Source: Lentinula raphanica (Eukaryota; Basidiomycota; Agaricomycetes; Agaricales; Omphalotaceae). From it: a stretch of DNA of 64,000 nucleotides. A program made the position numbers and the translations under genes. The notes under the pieces are model-generated. The model was not told the DNA's origin. It made no database searches and saw nothing but the letters and a program-made list of their open reading frames with translations. Every line of letters starts with the position of its first letter. Positions within the stretch are counted from its first letter, which is position 1. Positions 35,634 to 47,050 of this stretch are shown here, piece by piece. The stretch spans positions 682,001-746,000 of the forward strand of contig JANVFP010000020.1 in assembly GCA_027919835.1 (NCBI GenBank), in the 5' to 3' direction.

Positions 35634-36482
35634 ATGGACACTTGGAGAACCACACTTATATGCCCTTGCCAATTCAACGGCTATATTTCTTTTGAGCCAA
35701 ATCTTGAATATGTTCACAACACTGCCTTCCTTTCTCACATCTACTGGAACTATGCCTACTCTCACCTGCGAAAACAAATCCTAAATGAATTGTGGGAGCA
35801 GGGAAGATTGGCCTCAGAAGCAGTGAGACAGGGAATGTACAAATGCCAGAAAAAGGTTACTTTTTGCTTTTTTGTTTGCTTCTAGTACTTACCCCATCCT
35901 CAGTTGGCCAAAGTTCATATCAAATTCATGAAAGAGGTGGGCTACAACAATTGTGTGAAGCATCTTGTTGGAGTACCTGAATGTCACTCTGATGATGAAG
36001 ATGCTGATGACAGATCTCTTCACATTCTTGTAAAGAATTTGAGAAACAAAAATACCTCGCAGTTCTTCAAGCATGAGATTGACAAAGGGATCCACATGAT
36101 CGCTGATCTGACTGGTACAAAGTGTCATTCATACAAGAAGAAGAACTGTATTCCACATCCCACAAATGAGAAATTGATCTTCAAAAAATTACCATCTGAA
36201 TGTCCAATTGACTGGTTCCAGCCAGAAGAATTCAATGCTCTTCCTGCTCAGATCCGGAAATGCTACGTCGATGCACTAGTTGTGTTACCACCGCTGGAAG
36301 AATGCAAAAAGTTGCAGGTGCTTGAATGGGCACTTTTGCCAGAGGATGAGTTCATGACAAAGTACGGTGATAAGGTGCGGGAGCTCTACAAGTTCCCAAC
36401 TCAGGAGGAGCTTGATGCGATGGAAGAATCATCAGGAGACGACGAAGATGAAGACAACGAGGATGATATGGATGAGGATTAG
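35634..36482 (+). CDS. Protein of unknown function with acidic C-terminus, 5' end uncertain
   Basis: Exon 35634-35855 joins exon 35904-36482 across a 48-nt intron (GTTACT to CCTCAG). The frame is open further upstream to an acceptor-like TTGTCAG at 35617, so an earlier exon is possible and the ATG at 35634 may not be the start. The two exons give 266 residues. They include WRTTLICPCQFNG, a helical RKQILNELWEQGRLASEAVR segment, HSDDEDADD, GTKCHSYKKKNCIPHP and PIDWFQPEEFNALPAQIRKC, and end in a run of Asp/Glu. I do not recognise the family. The codon use is coding-like in both exons and the splice keeps the frame, which supports a real or recently real gene. Confidence 0.55.
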
Positions 36483-37180
36483 AAGGGTCAAAGGGATAAT
36501 GTTTGTTCTTCTACATGATAATTTGCACATACTATGTATTTATGTAAGTATGCTTCTTGCACAAGCAGATTCTTGACAGTTCTGATCATCTGATTATTGA
36601 TTACCACACAGACCCTGTACTGCCCGGTATGGTACCAGAAAGGTGCCCTTCAAATTGCCCGTGGTGCCCCTGAATTATGCCCAGTGAAGACAGCTGCAGC
36701 CCATCAAAGGCATTGTTTGCTCAATTGAAGTACAACTTGGCTCAAGCCCCACGATGCATTGGTTCTAAAGATCTAATGTGTTGCTCCTCCTATGTGCTGA
36801 GTGGTGTCTATCCTTATTCATTACAAGTGTGTATTGATTTAAAAAAAGTTGGTCAACAGAGGTTGAGTGCACGTCTTCAAAAGAAGATCAAGAGCTCGAT
36901 GATGATGTTGAGGAAATGGAGGAAGACAAAGGAAGGGAGAGGGGATGAGAGAGGAGAACACGGGGTTCTAATTTTGCTTTGTATGGCCAATCTTGACGAT
37001 GGGGGCTCCGAAAGGTGAACAGGGAAAAATGTAGGTGAGAAGATGGAGGTAAACTGAAAGATTTGTGCCTATCCCAGCCTGTTTACGAATACCGTCAATG
37101 GTCAGAGGTGTGTGGCATGCAACCAAGGCCTTATTTCAAGTTTTCTATGGACATTTTGTTTGAAGCTGAAGATAAGAGAC
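36483..37180. other. Mostly gene-free, one possible coding remnant
   Basis: A frame around 36613-36726 reads as a plausible peptide (TLYCPVWYQKGALQIARGAP) ending at a TGA, but it has no start and no partner. The rest shows purine-rich low complexity only. Confidence 0.35.
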
Positions 37181-37790
37181 TGTAGAAGCTGAATCAACAT
37201 TGATGAATGCATGACAAAAATCTCACTCACTCACATATTTGTCCCTTCCTAGCTTTCATCCCTCTCAATGTTCTTTGTCAATCTTCCATAGCTAAAGTGC
37301 ATGTCTACCCCAGAGAAAGCACTGATTTGAAGAAGGTGTGCGGATGTAGGTGGTCGAGGTGAGAGTTTACGAAGATGAACATAGCGGACATTTGGTCCAA
37401 TGTAAAGCCCTAACCCCACAATTCCAACGTAAACTGAGCGCCCACGCTCCTCTTTCCTTCCTTCACCATGCTTGTCCCATGCCGTTGTCATCCACTCTAA
37501 CGATGCCAACATCAACCTCCCCGATCGGACATCAACAATACCATTGTTCTCTCGAAGCTCCAACTCAACAACTGATGCGGGAGGTAGATAGAGAATTAGG
37601 AAGAACCAGAAATTGCTGATAGCGTCCAAAAGATCTCTTGCAGGTCCCTGACTTATTGTTTGAGTGCGTCTTCTCTCCCATCTTTCTCCTGAGGTCCATC
37701 ATGTTGACTGCTTTGAACATCATTAGCCTTCGATCTTCTCGAAGACTTGTACAATTGAACCACCGAGGAAGCTTTTCATGGAGCAAGTCC
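37180..37790 (-). repeat. Dispersed repeat family A, copy e (partial, inverted)
   Basis: GAGACTGTAGAAGCTGAATCA (about 37177) also starts the corresponding part of copy b near 29209. The match continues through the TCTCACTCACT phrase, the CCCTAACCC(C/T) phrase and CATGC(T/C)(T/C)GTCCCAT. It is diverged from copies a and b. Confidence 0.55.
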
Positions 37791-38109
37791 TAGCAAGTTA
37801 CAACGAGCTCGACTCCTGTCCTCCTCTTCACTCCACCCTCTTCTGTCCTCCCCAACTCCAGCCCGACTCACCTCTTGCAAATCCCTCCTCAAAACCAACC
37901 CTACGATCCTAACTCCGAGCCCCCGCCTTCTCGTTCATCCCCGCCTTCACCTCTTCCGTTCTCACCCAAGACAATGATCGACTTGACGAGGAATCGTACG
38001 AAGCGCTTCTCTCGTGGTAGGATATCATATATCAATGTAACGATGATTGTTCTGGCAATACTCCGCGACAGAAAGATGAAGAGATGGAGTTCAATTGAGG
38101 AAGAGTGAC

Positions 38110-38330
38110 AACACCCAACAATTCAACGTCGGTTTGGGTAAGGTGGAGTGAAGTGGAGTGAAGTGGAGGCGTGAGGGCGTCGTGTAGTAGGAGTCGGTTT
38201 GGAATTGAGAGAACGACGATGACTGATAGATGAGAAGAGGAATGTGAGTGGGGGTGGGGTGGCCGGTGAGAGAAACGTACCCGTCCTTCGACCGAAACCT
38301 CAACCGCATATCACCATATCAAGCAAGCCT
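38110..38330 (+). repeat. Dispersed repeat family C, copy 1
   Basis: GTGTAGTAGGAGTCGGTTTG followed by GAATTGAGAGAACGACGATG and a GTGGGGGTGG tract recurs in direct orientation at about 58903-59005, and in the opposite orientation, weakly, in 63480-63720. A tandem AGTGGAGTGA repeat precedes it here. Confidence 0.6.
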
Positions 38331-38339
38331 TCTCCACCA

Positions 38340-38970
38340 CTAACCGATTCTCATAATGGCTGCTGCACGGGGAAACGTAGAAACGTTTCGCAGTATTCGG
38401 GGAAGGGAGCAAGAAGGGTTCTGGAGGGGTTCCTCAAACAAAGGTGAAAGTGGGGGAGAGGTGGAGGAAAGGGGTGGACGAGTGGAGATGGTGGACGAAG
38501 AACTTGAAGAGAGAAAGTCTAGGGTATGATCCTGGGGGAGTCAGGAGGGGAGGGGAGATGACAGGGTTCCGAATTCACTTCGTACGGTCAGCCTTGATGA
38601 GGGCTTTACAGGAATCGGTGAGGTGGGGGTGGACGGGGTATTGGATAGGGAGACAGAGAACGATGGAAGCCGATGAAGATGACTACCACACATCCACCAG
38701 TCGACCCAACCCTCGAATCACCGCTCCGATGCCGGCCTCACGACGTGGTCCTTAAAACGCGTAGGTTGGCCTGTTGCGAAAGCTGGTCGAGCGAAAGGAG
38801 ACCAGTGGATGAGCGCACCCTTCCTGGTACGGCGAGGATGTAGGAGTTATGAAGCATGCTTCGTACGGTCAGCCTTGACAAGTGGTTTATGAGAGGTTGA
38901 GTGGGGGAAGAGGACGTAGTGGACAGAGATATAAAAGTTTGTATGATCTAAAGTATGCCCGAATTCCACA
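38340..38970. other. Gene-free stretch with family C related phrases
   Basis: The phrase TTCGTACGGTCAGCCTTGA occurs twice (38579 and 38858) and related forms occur at 59149 and 59542. No gene was recognised. The giant palindrome begins at its right edge. Confidence 0.4.
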
Positions 38971-38971
38971 G

Positions 38972-41900
38972 GATACAGTAAAGCTTTTGTAAAAAACACT
39001 GATAAGTTATCGGGTACCTATTGCAAATAGTTGTGATAACCCGGAGGGGGTCCCGGAAATGGCCCCGGGGGGTGGTCATGCCTGTCACCACCTGTCACAT
39101 ATGGCTTATATTTACTGTTTTGGGTAATTAATAATCATCCAGATATTAAATAAGCAGTACATTTTCAAAAAAACCCGAAAATTCATAAAAATTCATAAAA
39201 AACCTAAAATGGCCTGATTAGGTCAGATCAGGATATGTAAGCAAATGACCTCATATGATAAAAATGATGTAGGGTCAATCTAGGTACTAAAAATAGCCTG
39301 AAAAATCACTAAAAATGCGAAAAATATTTAGGGATGGTATAGAGCGGCGAGCCTATTGCAGGTCTAGGCACATCAAAATTACCAAAAAAGGAAAAAATTG
39401 ATCATGATCTCATCTTGTAGCAAAAAATCTGAAAAAAATCCTAAAAATAGTCAAAAAATTCAGGGGTGCCTTGTTGGCCCTGAAAACGCAAAATAAAAAA
39501 AAATACGCGACAAGTGTAAAAATTTTTATCACTCCAAATCATTCCAAATCCACTATACAGTCAGTATATATGATGTATATGCTATTTTTAGCATCCTAGT
39601 ACCTTTATTGGGCTAAAAATAGAACTTGATCTCATCTGATAGCAAAAAATCTGAAAAAATCATAAAAAATGCTCAAAAAATTCAGGGGTGCCTCAGTAGC
39701 TCTGAAAATGCAAAATAAAAAAATTTACACGATACAATTGAAAAACAAAATCACTCCAAATCATACCAAATCCACTATACAGTCAGTATATATCATGTAT
39801 ATGCCATTTATAGCACCCCTAGTACCCTCAATCACTTATATCACTCAAGAATCATACCAAACTGAATAATTTGGGGAGTAAATATATTGTACATGATATT
39901 TTTAGCACATCTAGTACTCTTGATAACTCAGAACAATTTATATTACTCAATATGTTCAGTACACTTAGCACTTATCACACCTACCACACTAAAACTCATA
40001 ACAGTACTTATATGTATTATACTTAACACAGTTGACAATGAAAATACTCAAAACAGTATTATCAGTCACTATACTTAACACACTTAACAGTCAAAAAGTG
40101 GGAACAATGTTACTTAATATACATAACACACTTATTGTTATACTATAGCACACTTATAACAACGAGTTTTGGGCGCTTATGGGCGCTTATTTGGTGTTTT
40201 TAAGTCGAAATTCATTAATAGCACACTCAATAATTTTTGTGTGGGCTCTATACTGTGTAATGATGTTGTCTATATCATATTCCTCTAGATACAATTCAGA
40301 GAACTCGAAAATTCAACCTGTGCGGCTGGCTATATTGTGATCTTTTGAAATATAACAGTGTTTTATGTAAATGTCAATGCATATGTCCATGTAATGCAAG
40401 TTTACTGATGGTGGTTCATGAGGGAATCACTCCTACAGTCTACTAGAAGTGTCTAGACATGGTTCAGATACTTACTATGACTATTGGACTCTGTGATATA
40501 CATGTACATATTTCATGTACACTATAGATGTCTACACTTACATGTAACAATAGATGTCATATTCAATGACCCCCATTACAGATCTCTTGGCTGTATCACA
40601 TAGAGTTAGCATAGAATAGGTTGTAGGATGACTCTTTTCATGACCCAGTAGCAGTTTGACTTCATAACATGGGTGTATGCATGGACATTTACATAAAACA
40701 CTGTTATCTCACAAAAGATCACAATATAGCCAGTCCCACAAGCTGTAATCTTGAGTTCTTCAAATTGTATCAAGTGTAGTATGATATAAACAGCATCCTT
40801 ACACAATATAGAGCCCACACAAAAATTATTGAGTGTGCTATTAATGAATTTCGACTTAAAAACACCAAATAAGCGCCCATAAGCGCCCAAAACTCGTTGT
40901 TATAAGTGTGCTATAGTATAACAATAAGTGTGTTATGTATATTAAGTAACATTGTTCCCACTTTTTGACTGTTAAGTGTGTTAAGTATAGTGACTGATAA
41001 TACTGTTTTGAGTATTTTCATTGTCAACTGTGTTAAGTATAATACATATAAGTACTGTTATGAGTTCTAGTGTGGTAGGTGTGATAAGTGCTAAGTGTAC
41101 TGAACATATTGAGTAATATAAATTGTTCTGAGTTATCAAGAGTACTAGATGTGCTAAAAATATCATGTACAATATATTTACTCCCCAAATTATTCAGTTT
41201 GGTATGATTCTTGAGTGATATAAGTGATTGAGGGTACTAGGGGTGCTATAAATGGCATATACATGATATATACTGACTGTATAGTGGATTTGGTATGATT
41301 TGGAGTGATTTTGTTTTTCAATTGTATCGTGTAAATTTTTTTATTTTGCATTTTCAGAGCTACTGAGGCACCCCTGAATTTTTTGAGCATTTTTTATGAT
41401 TTTTTCAGATTTTTTGCTATCAGATGAGATCAAGTTCTATTTTTAGCCCAATAAAGGTACTAGGATGCTAAAAATAGCATATACATCATATATACTGACT
41501 GTATAGTGGATTTGGAATGATTTGGAGTGATAAAAATTTTTACACTTGTCGCGTATTTTTTTTTATTTTGCGTTTTCAGGGCCAACAAGGCACCCCTGAA
41601 TTTTTTGACTATTTTTAGGATTTTTTTCAGATTTTTTGCTACAAGATGAGATCATGATCAATTTTTTCCTTTTTTGGTAATTTTGATGTGCCTAGACCTG
41701 CAATAGGCTCGCCGCTCTATACCATCCCTAAATATTTTTCGCATTTTTAGTGATTTTTCAGGCTATTTTTAGTACCTAGATTGACCCTACATCATTTTTT
41801 ATCATATGAGGTCATTTGCTTACATATCCTGATCTGACCTAATCAGGCCATTTTAGGTTTTTTATGAATTTTTATGAATTTTCGGGTTTTTTTGAAAATG

Positions 41901-42088
41901 TACTGCTTATTTAATATCTGGATGATTATTAATTACCCAAAACAGTAAATATAAGCCATATGTGACAGGTGGTGACAGGCATGACCACCCCCCGGGGCCA
42001 TTTCCGGGACCCCCTCCGGGTTATCACAACTATTTGCAATAGGTACCCGATAACTTACCGGTACTTTTTACAAAAGTTTTACAGTATC
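38972..42088. mobile_element. Giant palindromic (foldback) element, about 3.1 kb
   Basis: The left arm 38972-40253 is almost identical to the reverse complement of 40809-42088. The 66-codon open frame at 39669-39869 recurs unchanged at 41190-41390 on the other strand, and the frames 39887-40078 and 40981-41172 differ in one codon. Inside the arms, 40254-40440 and 40615-40808 are still inverted copies but clearly diverged, around a centre near 40530. Each arm holds a near-tandem pair of units of about 210 bases (39400-39600 and 39610-39830, with the shared phrase CCAAATCCACTATACAGTCA). The outer ends read GATAC(A/T)GTAAA(G/A)CTTTTGT. No transposase is visible. A single arm end lies at 55125-55415. 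The target-site duplication is unclear. Confidence 0.8.
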
Positions 42089-42147
42089 AGCTGACTCCTC
42101 AGGGATTTTTGGTTTGGTTTTCGCTGTACATGCCAGGCTCTGACGAA

Positions 42148-43642
42148 TCACCAAGACATCTGGGGTTCCAGGGCCTTGGAAGACCTCAGGCGTACTAGCC
42201 TCGACCTCGTCATCCACATCAACCCTAGCAGGCGAGATGGGTAGCTTCTGGGGGATTTGCGCCTGGCCGCTGCCGGGATAGGAGAAGTACGAGGCGGAAC
42301 CGCGTCAAAATCGGGCGAGAGAGGACGAAGCCGGGCTTTAACGGCAGGAGCCGCGGGAGCTGTGGGTGGAAGGCTAATCTGGAAGGAGGGATCCGGGAAT
42401 TGGGGTTGGTTAGAGACGGGATGGAGGATGCGATCTACGCGAGACCCTTTGCTGGTCACGGAAAGGATTAATTGACCCTCGCGAGTCGATGGGTCGAAGG
42501 GCAAGGGGATGGCGAGGTCCTGAAGCTCAAAGAACTCCGTAATGTCTTCTAGCAGCCGTTCCCTGGTCTTCAAACTCATTCCCGGACCATCATGGATACG
42601 AGGATTATAAACGCGAGCAGCGTACTCGCTCTCGGTCAAATGTTCCTCACAGAACTCGCAAATGAGGATGACGAGCAGGGGAGCGACCAAGGGACAGTTC
42701 TGGTGGCCGTGCCAGAACAGCTGGTAGTATTGCTACAGCATGGGATGAGAACCAGGAGCCTACAGCTAGAGCAAGGGAAAGGACTTACCAAACTATAGGA
42801 AAAGTTGGGAGTTCCGGTAAAGGCCAAAAGTCGACGATGAATCTCGGCCTTAGCGAGATGACCGCGAATAAGTCGTGCGCACCCGCGTTGTAAGAAGGCC
42901 AGGGCTTGGTACAAGTGGTACGCTTCGCCGGAAGAGAAGGAGCCAGTAGAAAACATTGTGCAGAAGGAAGTTAACTGGGGGGGGGGGGGGTAAAACGTAG
43001 TTGGCGTTTGATTGTTGGTGTCCTGCTCACATCAGGAAAAATATTCTCATCTCTAGAGTCCCCAGAGATACCCCCCAATTCCTAGGTAGTCTCAGAGAGC
43101 CTAGAGTATCTGAGTTCTTTGAGGCTTCTAAAATTTCTCTGGGTGCTTTTTGGTGCTTTCTGGTGCTTTCTGGTGCTTTCAGATGCTTTCAGGATCTTTC
43201 AGGATCTCTAGGATGTTTTTTGATCTTTCAAAGTTCACAAAAATCTCTGAGCAGCCTAGGAATTGGGGGGTATCTCTGGGGACTCTAGAGATGACAATAT
43301 TTTTCCTGATGCAGTGAGCACTTTAAAATCTACCTCGTCAGGATGAGAGTAGCGTCGAAGGCTGAAGGCGGGGCTGGCACTGTTAGGAAGGTGTTTCCAG
43401 CGGTTGACGAGTATGGAGCATTCCTCAGCGGATGCTGGAAGGAATAGCGCGTTGGAATCGTTGGCAACCTTGCCCAGCTCTCGAACAGAGCGGTCGAAAT
43501 GGACATGATGGACGGCATCGAAGTCCAACGTATCTACGGGACGAACTGACAGCTTCTTCCGCAGATAGGGCACAGTAGAAGAGACGGTGGTAGCTTTGGG
43601 AAGGGGACGCTTGCTTGAGGAGCCTTTGGAAGAGGAGGCCAT
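42148..43642 (-). CDS. Three-exon gene of unknown function, 3' end truncated
   Basis: The exons, read on the minus strand, are 43642-43334, 42974-42789 and 42732-42148, all joined in phase 0, giving 359 residues. Intron 1 (359 nt) has GTAGAT and CCCCCCCAG ends and contains a complete MITE (43030-43311); without it the intron would be about 78 nt. Intron 2 is 56 nt (GTAAGTCC to GCTGTAG). The product starts with a Ser/Lys-rich tail, then RKKLSVRPVDTLDFDAVHHV, GEAYHLYQALAFLQRGCARL, a segment with CEFCEEHLTESEYAARVYNP, and a Pro/Ala-rich C-terminus. Near 42255 an alternative frame gives a more protein-like acidic tail that runs into the palindrome at 42088. The present end is therefore probably produced by a frame shift plus the neighbouring insertion. 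Family unknown; introns argue against a retrotransposon gag. Confidence 0.55.
43030..43311. mobile_element. MITE of the CATCAG(G/C)AAAA family, inside an intron
   Basis: CATCAGGAAAAATATT at the left matches AATATTTTTCCTGATG at the right. Second-level inverted repeats read CTCTAGAGTCCCCAGAGATA and its complement, next to CCCCCCAATTCCTAGG. The core has tandem units of GGTGCTTTCT/GGATCTTTCA. CA on both flanks may be a 2-bp target duplication. It lies wholly inside intron 1 of the neighbouring gene and leaves its splice sites untouched. Confidence 0.8.
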
Positions 43643-43919
43643 CGTGTCGAGATGGAGGACAACGATGGGGAGAAGGAAGAACGAACTTAGAGAAATTTTC
43701 CAAGTCCGATTGAACCTTTGTCAGCACTTACTAATCCCAGGCCTAGGCATAGGGATAGTATGTAAAATGTTGAAAAGAAGTCGTTTCGAGGAAGTGTGTA
43801 TGTGATGTGATAGAATTGGAAGCGTGATTTACGTCATGATATCACACTCGGAAATTAAGCGCCAATAACAAACCGAGGACTTAGCGTTTTGGACAAGAGG
43901 ACAGCGGAGTTGTCGGTAC

Positions 43920-45390
43920 GGGTGCCAAGATCAACGGATCAACTTGATCTGTTAGATCACCGGGTATAATCAAGTCAGAATGTTGCGGAAAAGTGATTGA
44001 TCTGTCGGATCAGCTACAGTACCACTCCTTTCAAGGGATATGAGCCTACACTACCCATAGCGATGACCGGGGACGGTCAGATCTTTAGTTTGGGGGAGAT
44101 GTTGCGCGGTTTTTCCGCGCAGGCGTGCAATGATCAAAAAGATCAACTTAGACCGTTGCGTAGTATCAATAAGGACTGTAGTGAGCCCGAACTAGCAGTC
44201 AAACTTGTATCAGTATCAGCTAGGATACAGATCCTTTGGCAGGATCAGCCATGAATATCCACTTAGAGCTATTGCTCGCACCCTTGGTCGGGGATCCTTC
44301 AAGAATGCTGACTACTGGTACGAGCACACCAAGGGAATATTGACTTAGTATCAAGATCTGCCGGATCGGCACAACTGAGTTTGGTACTTGGCTGTGATGA
44401 CGGAAATTTCACTTGATCTAGCAGATCAGACACAATGAGAACCTATCCGGACGAGTTACCACACGGAAACCCTACGCAAAGTAGCGGAAACCATCGGAAA
44501 CATGATGATCTAGTATTTCCGTGGCAGTACGGGTGAAACCCGCAGCGGAAACACGCATATGTTCAAGTTCTAAACTGGGATAGGGCGTATGCTAGGTACA
44601 GCTTTGACCAGCACTCACGGAAACGCACGGAAACCTACGGAAAACACTTCTGAAGCATTTATCTTCGTTGTCCGCTCCAGAGCACCAGGCTATATGCATA
44701 CCGTTCGAAAGCTACGGACCAGACCTACCTGATCCGCGAGATCAACCACGGTTACGAGTCTATCTCATTAACTTGGGGAGACCACTACCATTCCGCGGAA
44801 GCAAATTCGTCGGAAACACTTGAGCAACACAGGCAGGAGCCACTCTGACGAGTTAGGCACATTAGCATGTGGATGCCGCACAGACCATGGTCGGAACTTG
44901 CTTGGTCTTCTAGATCTGGCGAAAGTACGACAAAATACGGACAAGTTTCAGCTTTTTCTCTGTTTTCCTTACTATTTCCTTGCGTGTTTGTATCGTTTCA
45001 GTCATATTTTACTATTTAAGTGTATATTATCGGACTCCGTCCGTAGAAATAGCTAGATCTACTAGATCAAGGACAAATACGGGTATTGGACTTTTCGTAG
45101 TGTACTTAAAGACCTGTATCCGCACAAATGAAACAAGTTTCGCGCCCAGATCTCTCTGAACTGGTAATCCTTTTCATCCATACGTGGGAGTAAAGGCTTC
45201 TAAGCCGTACCGGACCTTGCAGATTAAGTGTGTTACTTCATCGCGATAAGCCCGACTTTTGAGTGGTTTGACTTGGTGTCTGTCACTTGCTAGTTGAAGG
45301 TAGACTCCGTTCCGGAGATACAGAGGACTTGGTCTCAGGTTGTGTCGAGTGAACGTGCAGAGTTTTGGTGATCTGCGTGATCTTCCAGGT
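43920..45390. repeat. GATC-N5-GATC motif array
   Basis: Eight copies of GATC, five bases, GATC start at 43946, 43999, 44132, 44355, 44415, 44731, 45055 and 45370. A ninth lies at 46658 beyond an inserted element. GATC-N4-GATC at 43929 and GATC-N9-GATC at 44230 are variants. The consensus is near TGATCTGNNRGATCA. The same region has many CGGAAA words (clustered at 44485-44500 and 44608-44640). No convincing open frame covers it. Its function is unknown; dense dyads of this kind would suit repeated binding sites for one dimeric protein. Confidence 0.75.
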
Positions 45391-45578
45391 TTTACTGAGA
45401 ATAGTGATCAGTACTGCTTCACCCGGGAGCAAAATCGATTGGTCTACCATAACATCTGGTACCCCGTTGCTTTCCGAGCCTAAAACCCCTTATCCAAGTG
45501 GAAGCCACTCAAAACAAACCCTTTAGTCCAGATCTTACGACTGGTATATCCGTGTCACTTCGTTCTGCTGACCAGTAT

Positions 45579-46651
45579 CATCAGGAAAAACACTCTAGGC
45601 CTAGGCAACTGTGAGTATCTTTGAGGCTCTCTAGAGGGCCTACATGCTTAGAAGAGCTAGAAAGCACTGAGGAAAATGGGCATTTCTTAGACAGCCTTAA
45701 AGAAATATACTTTGATCTGAGAGCACCTCAAGAAATGGCTAATTCCTAGAGACTCTGAAAGTGCCTCAATGACCTAGGCTGCCCAGGTTACCCAGGTCAC
45801 TAAACTGCTTTGTAGTGCTTTGTGGGGCTTTGAGGATCTTTGAGGGTCTTTGAGGGTCTTTGAGGATCTTTGAGAGTCTTTGAGAGTCTTTGCAAAGCTT
45901 TGTAGCAACTCTTTAATATCAAATTCAATGAAGAAAACATCATCCAAATAGAGAATTACATAAGTGCATTGCAGAACTTTCTTAATCTAGAAGATACATG
46001 CATCAAAAACTCCAATTGACAACTTTGACAAAATTTCATTGCAATGACATATTTGGCCTGCCACCGTGAACCATGTACAATCAAAAAGTTTGTCACATGG
46101 TCAAAACACATCTATAGCTATATTAACTACATGTCTACATGTTGTATATGTTGTCATATCTCAATGAAGGACTTTATATATAACATATATAGATTAGATT
46201 CACTATATAATTTGGTAATTTAAATAGTACATTACAAAATCTTGTAATTATATGACTCTTACATAATATAATATAATTAGAAATTACATAATACTAGAAT
46301 ATGAAATAGAATGAAATAGGATGTAATGTAAAATAGAAATAAGAGGAATTAATCAATTTTTATTCATATTATTTGCTTTTGAAATCATCTCAAAGCACCT
46401 TAAAGATCCTCAAAGACACTCAAAGATCCTCAAAGACACTCAAAGACACTCAAAGACACTCAAAGATCCTGAAAGCACTTCAAAGCACCTCAAAGCACCC
46501 CAAAGAATACCTCAAGACTTTCAGGTGGCTGAGAGTGCCTAGGATTTGGGGGGTATCTTTGCAGGCTTTGGGAGCTCCAAAGCCTTGAAAGGCTCTAGGG
46601 GGCCTGAGAGCAGCTTTTAGTGGCTGAGGGCTCAGTACATTTTTCCTGATG
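45579..46651. mobile_element. 1.07 kb non-autonomous element of the CATCAG(G/C)AAAA family
   Basis: CATCAGGAAAAACACT at the left end and ACATTTTTCCTGATG at the right end are inverted repeats, with AT on both flanks as a possible target duplication. Next to the ends are CTAGGCCTAGGC and a GGATTTGGGGGGTATC phrase shared with sister elements. Subterminal arrays face each other: GATCTTTGAGGGTCTTTGAG repeats at 45830-45890 and CTCAAAGACACTCAAAGATC repeats at 46400-46470. The 450-base AT-rich core has no open frame. It interrupts the GATC-N5-GATC domain, since a ninth motif follows seven bases after its right end. Confidence 0.8.
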
Positions 46652-47050
46652 ATTGCTGATCTAAAAGATCTTCCAAGACTGCGTTCGACTTGAGATATAA
46701 GATAGTGCGGAATCTCTGACAACGCCCCACACCTCGCTATAAATACAATTTGATTGACGAATCCGTGAAGTCGTACTCTGTGTTCATGCTAAGTGACCTG
46801 TCATAAGGCATTTATACTAAGAACCGGCTTTATACCTCGTTAGCGCGTCTGACGGCTCACTCACCGCGAATACGTTCATGCCAGGATCCATCCTCTCATC
46901 TCCAAAAGATGTCCATCTTTTCAACTTCGATACCGCCACGACGAGAAGAACTTTGTTGAAGGGGTCAACTTAGGCGGTACGTGTAAATATCGACTAGGCC
47001 TTGGTAGAGGTTGGTAGAGGTTGGTTGAGGCTGGTGGACATTCGAACCTG
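46652..47050. other. Continuation of the GATC domain, then gene-free
   Basis: The ninth GATC-N5-GATC motif lies at 46658-46670. Beyond it the sequence becomes GC-balanced with no recognised feature. Confidence 0.45.

Noticed and set aside
39669..39869. 66-codon frame conserved in both palindrome arms
   Set aside because: Its conservation follows from the arms being near-identical DNA. The composition is that of AT-rich non-coding sequence and the frame crosses the internal repeat units.
42148..46670. LTR retrotransposon with gag (42-43.6 kb) and long LTR (43.7-46.7 kb)
   Set aside because: The gene has two introns, no zinc knuckle, protease or reverse transcriptase follows, and no second copy of the supposed LTR is present in the window.
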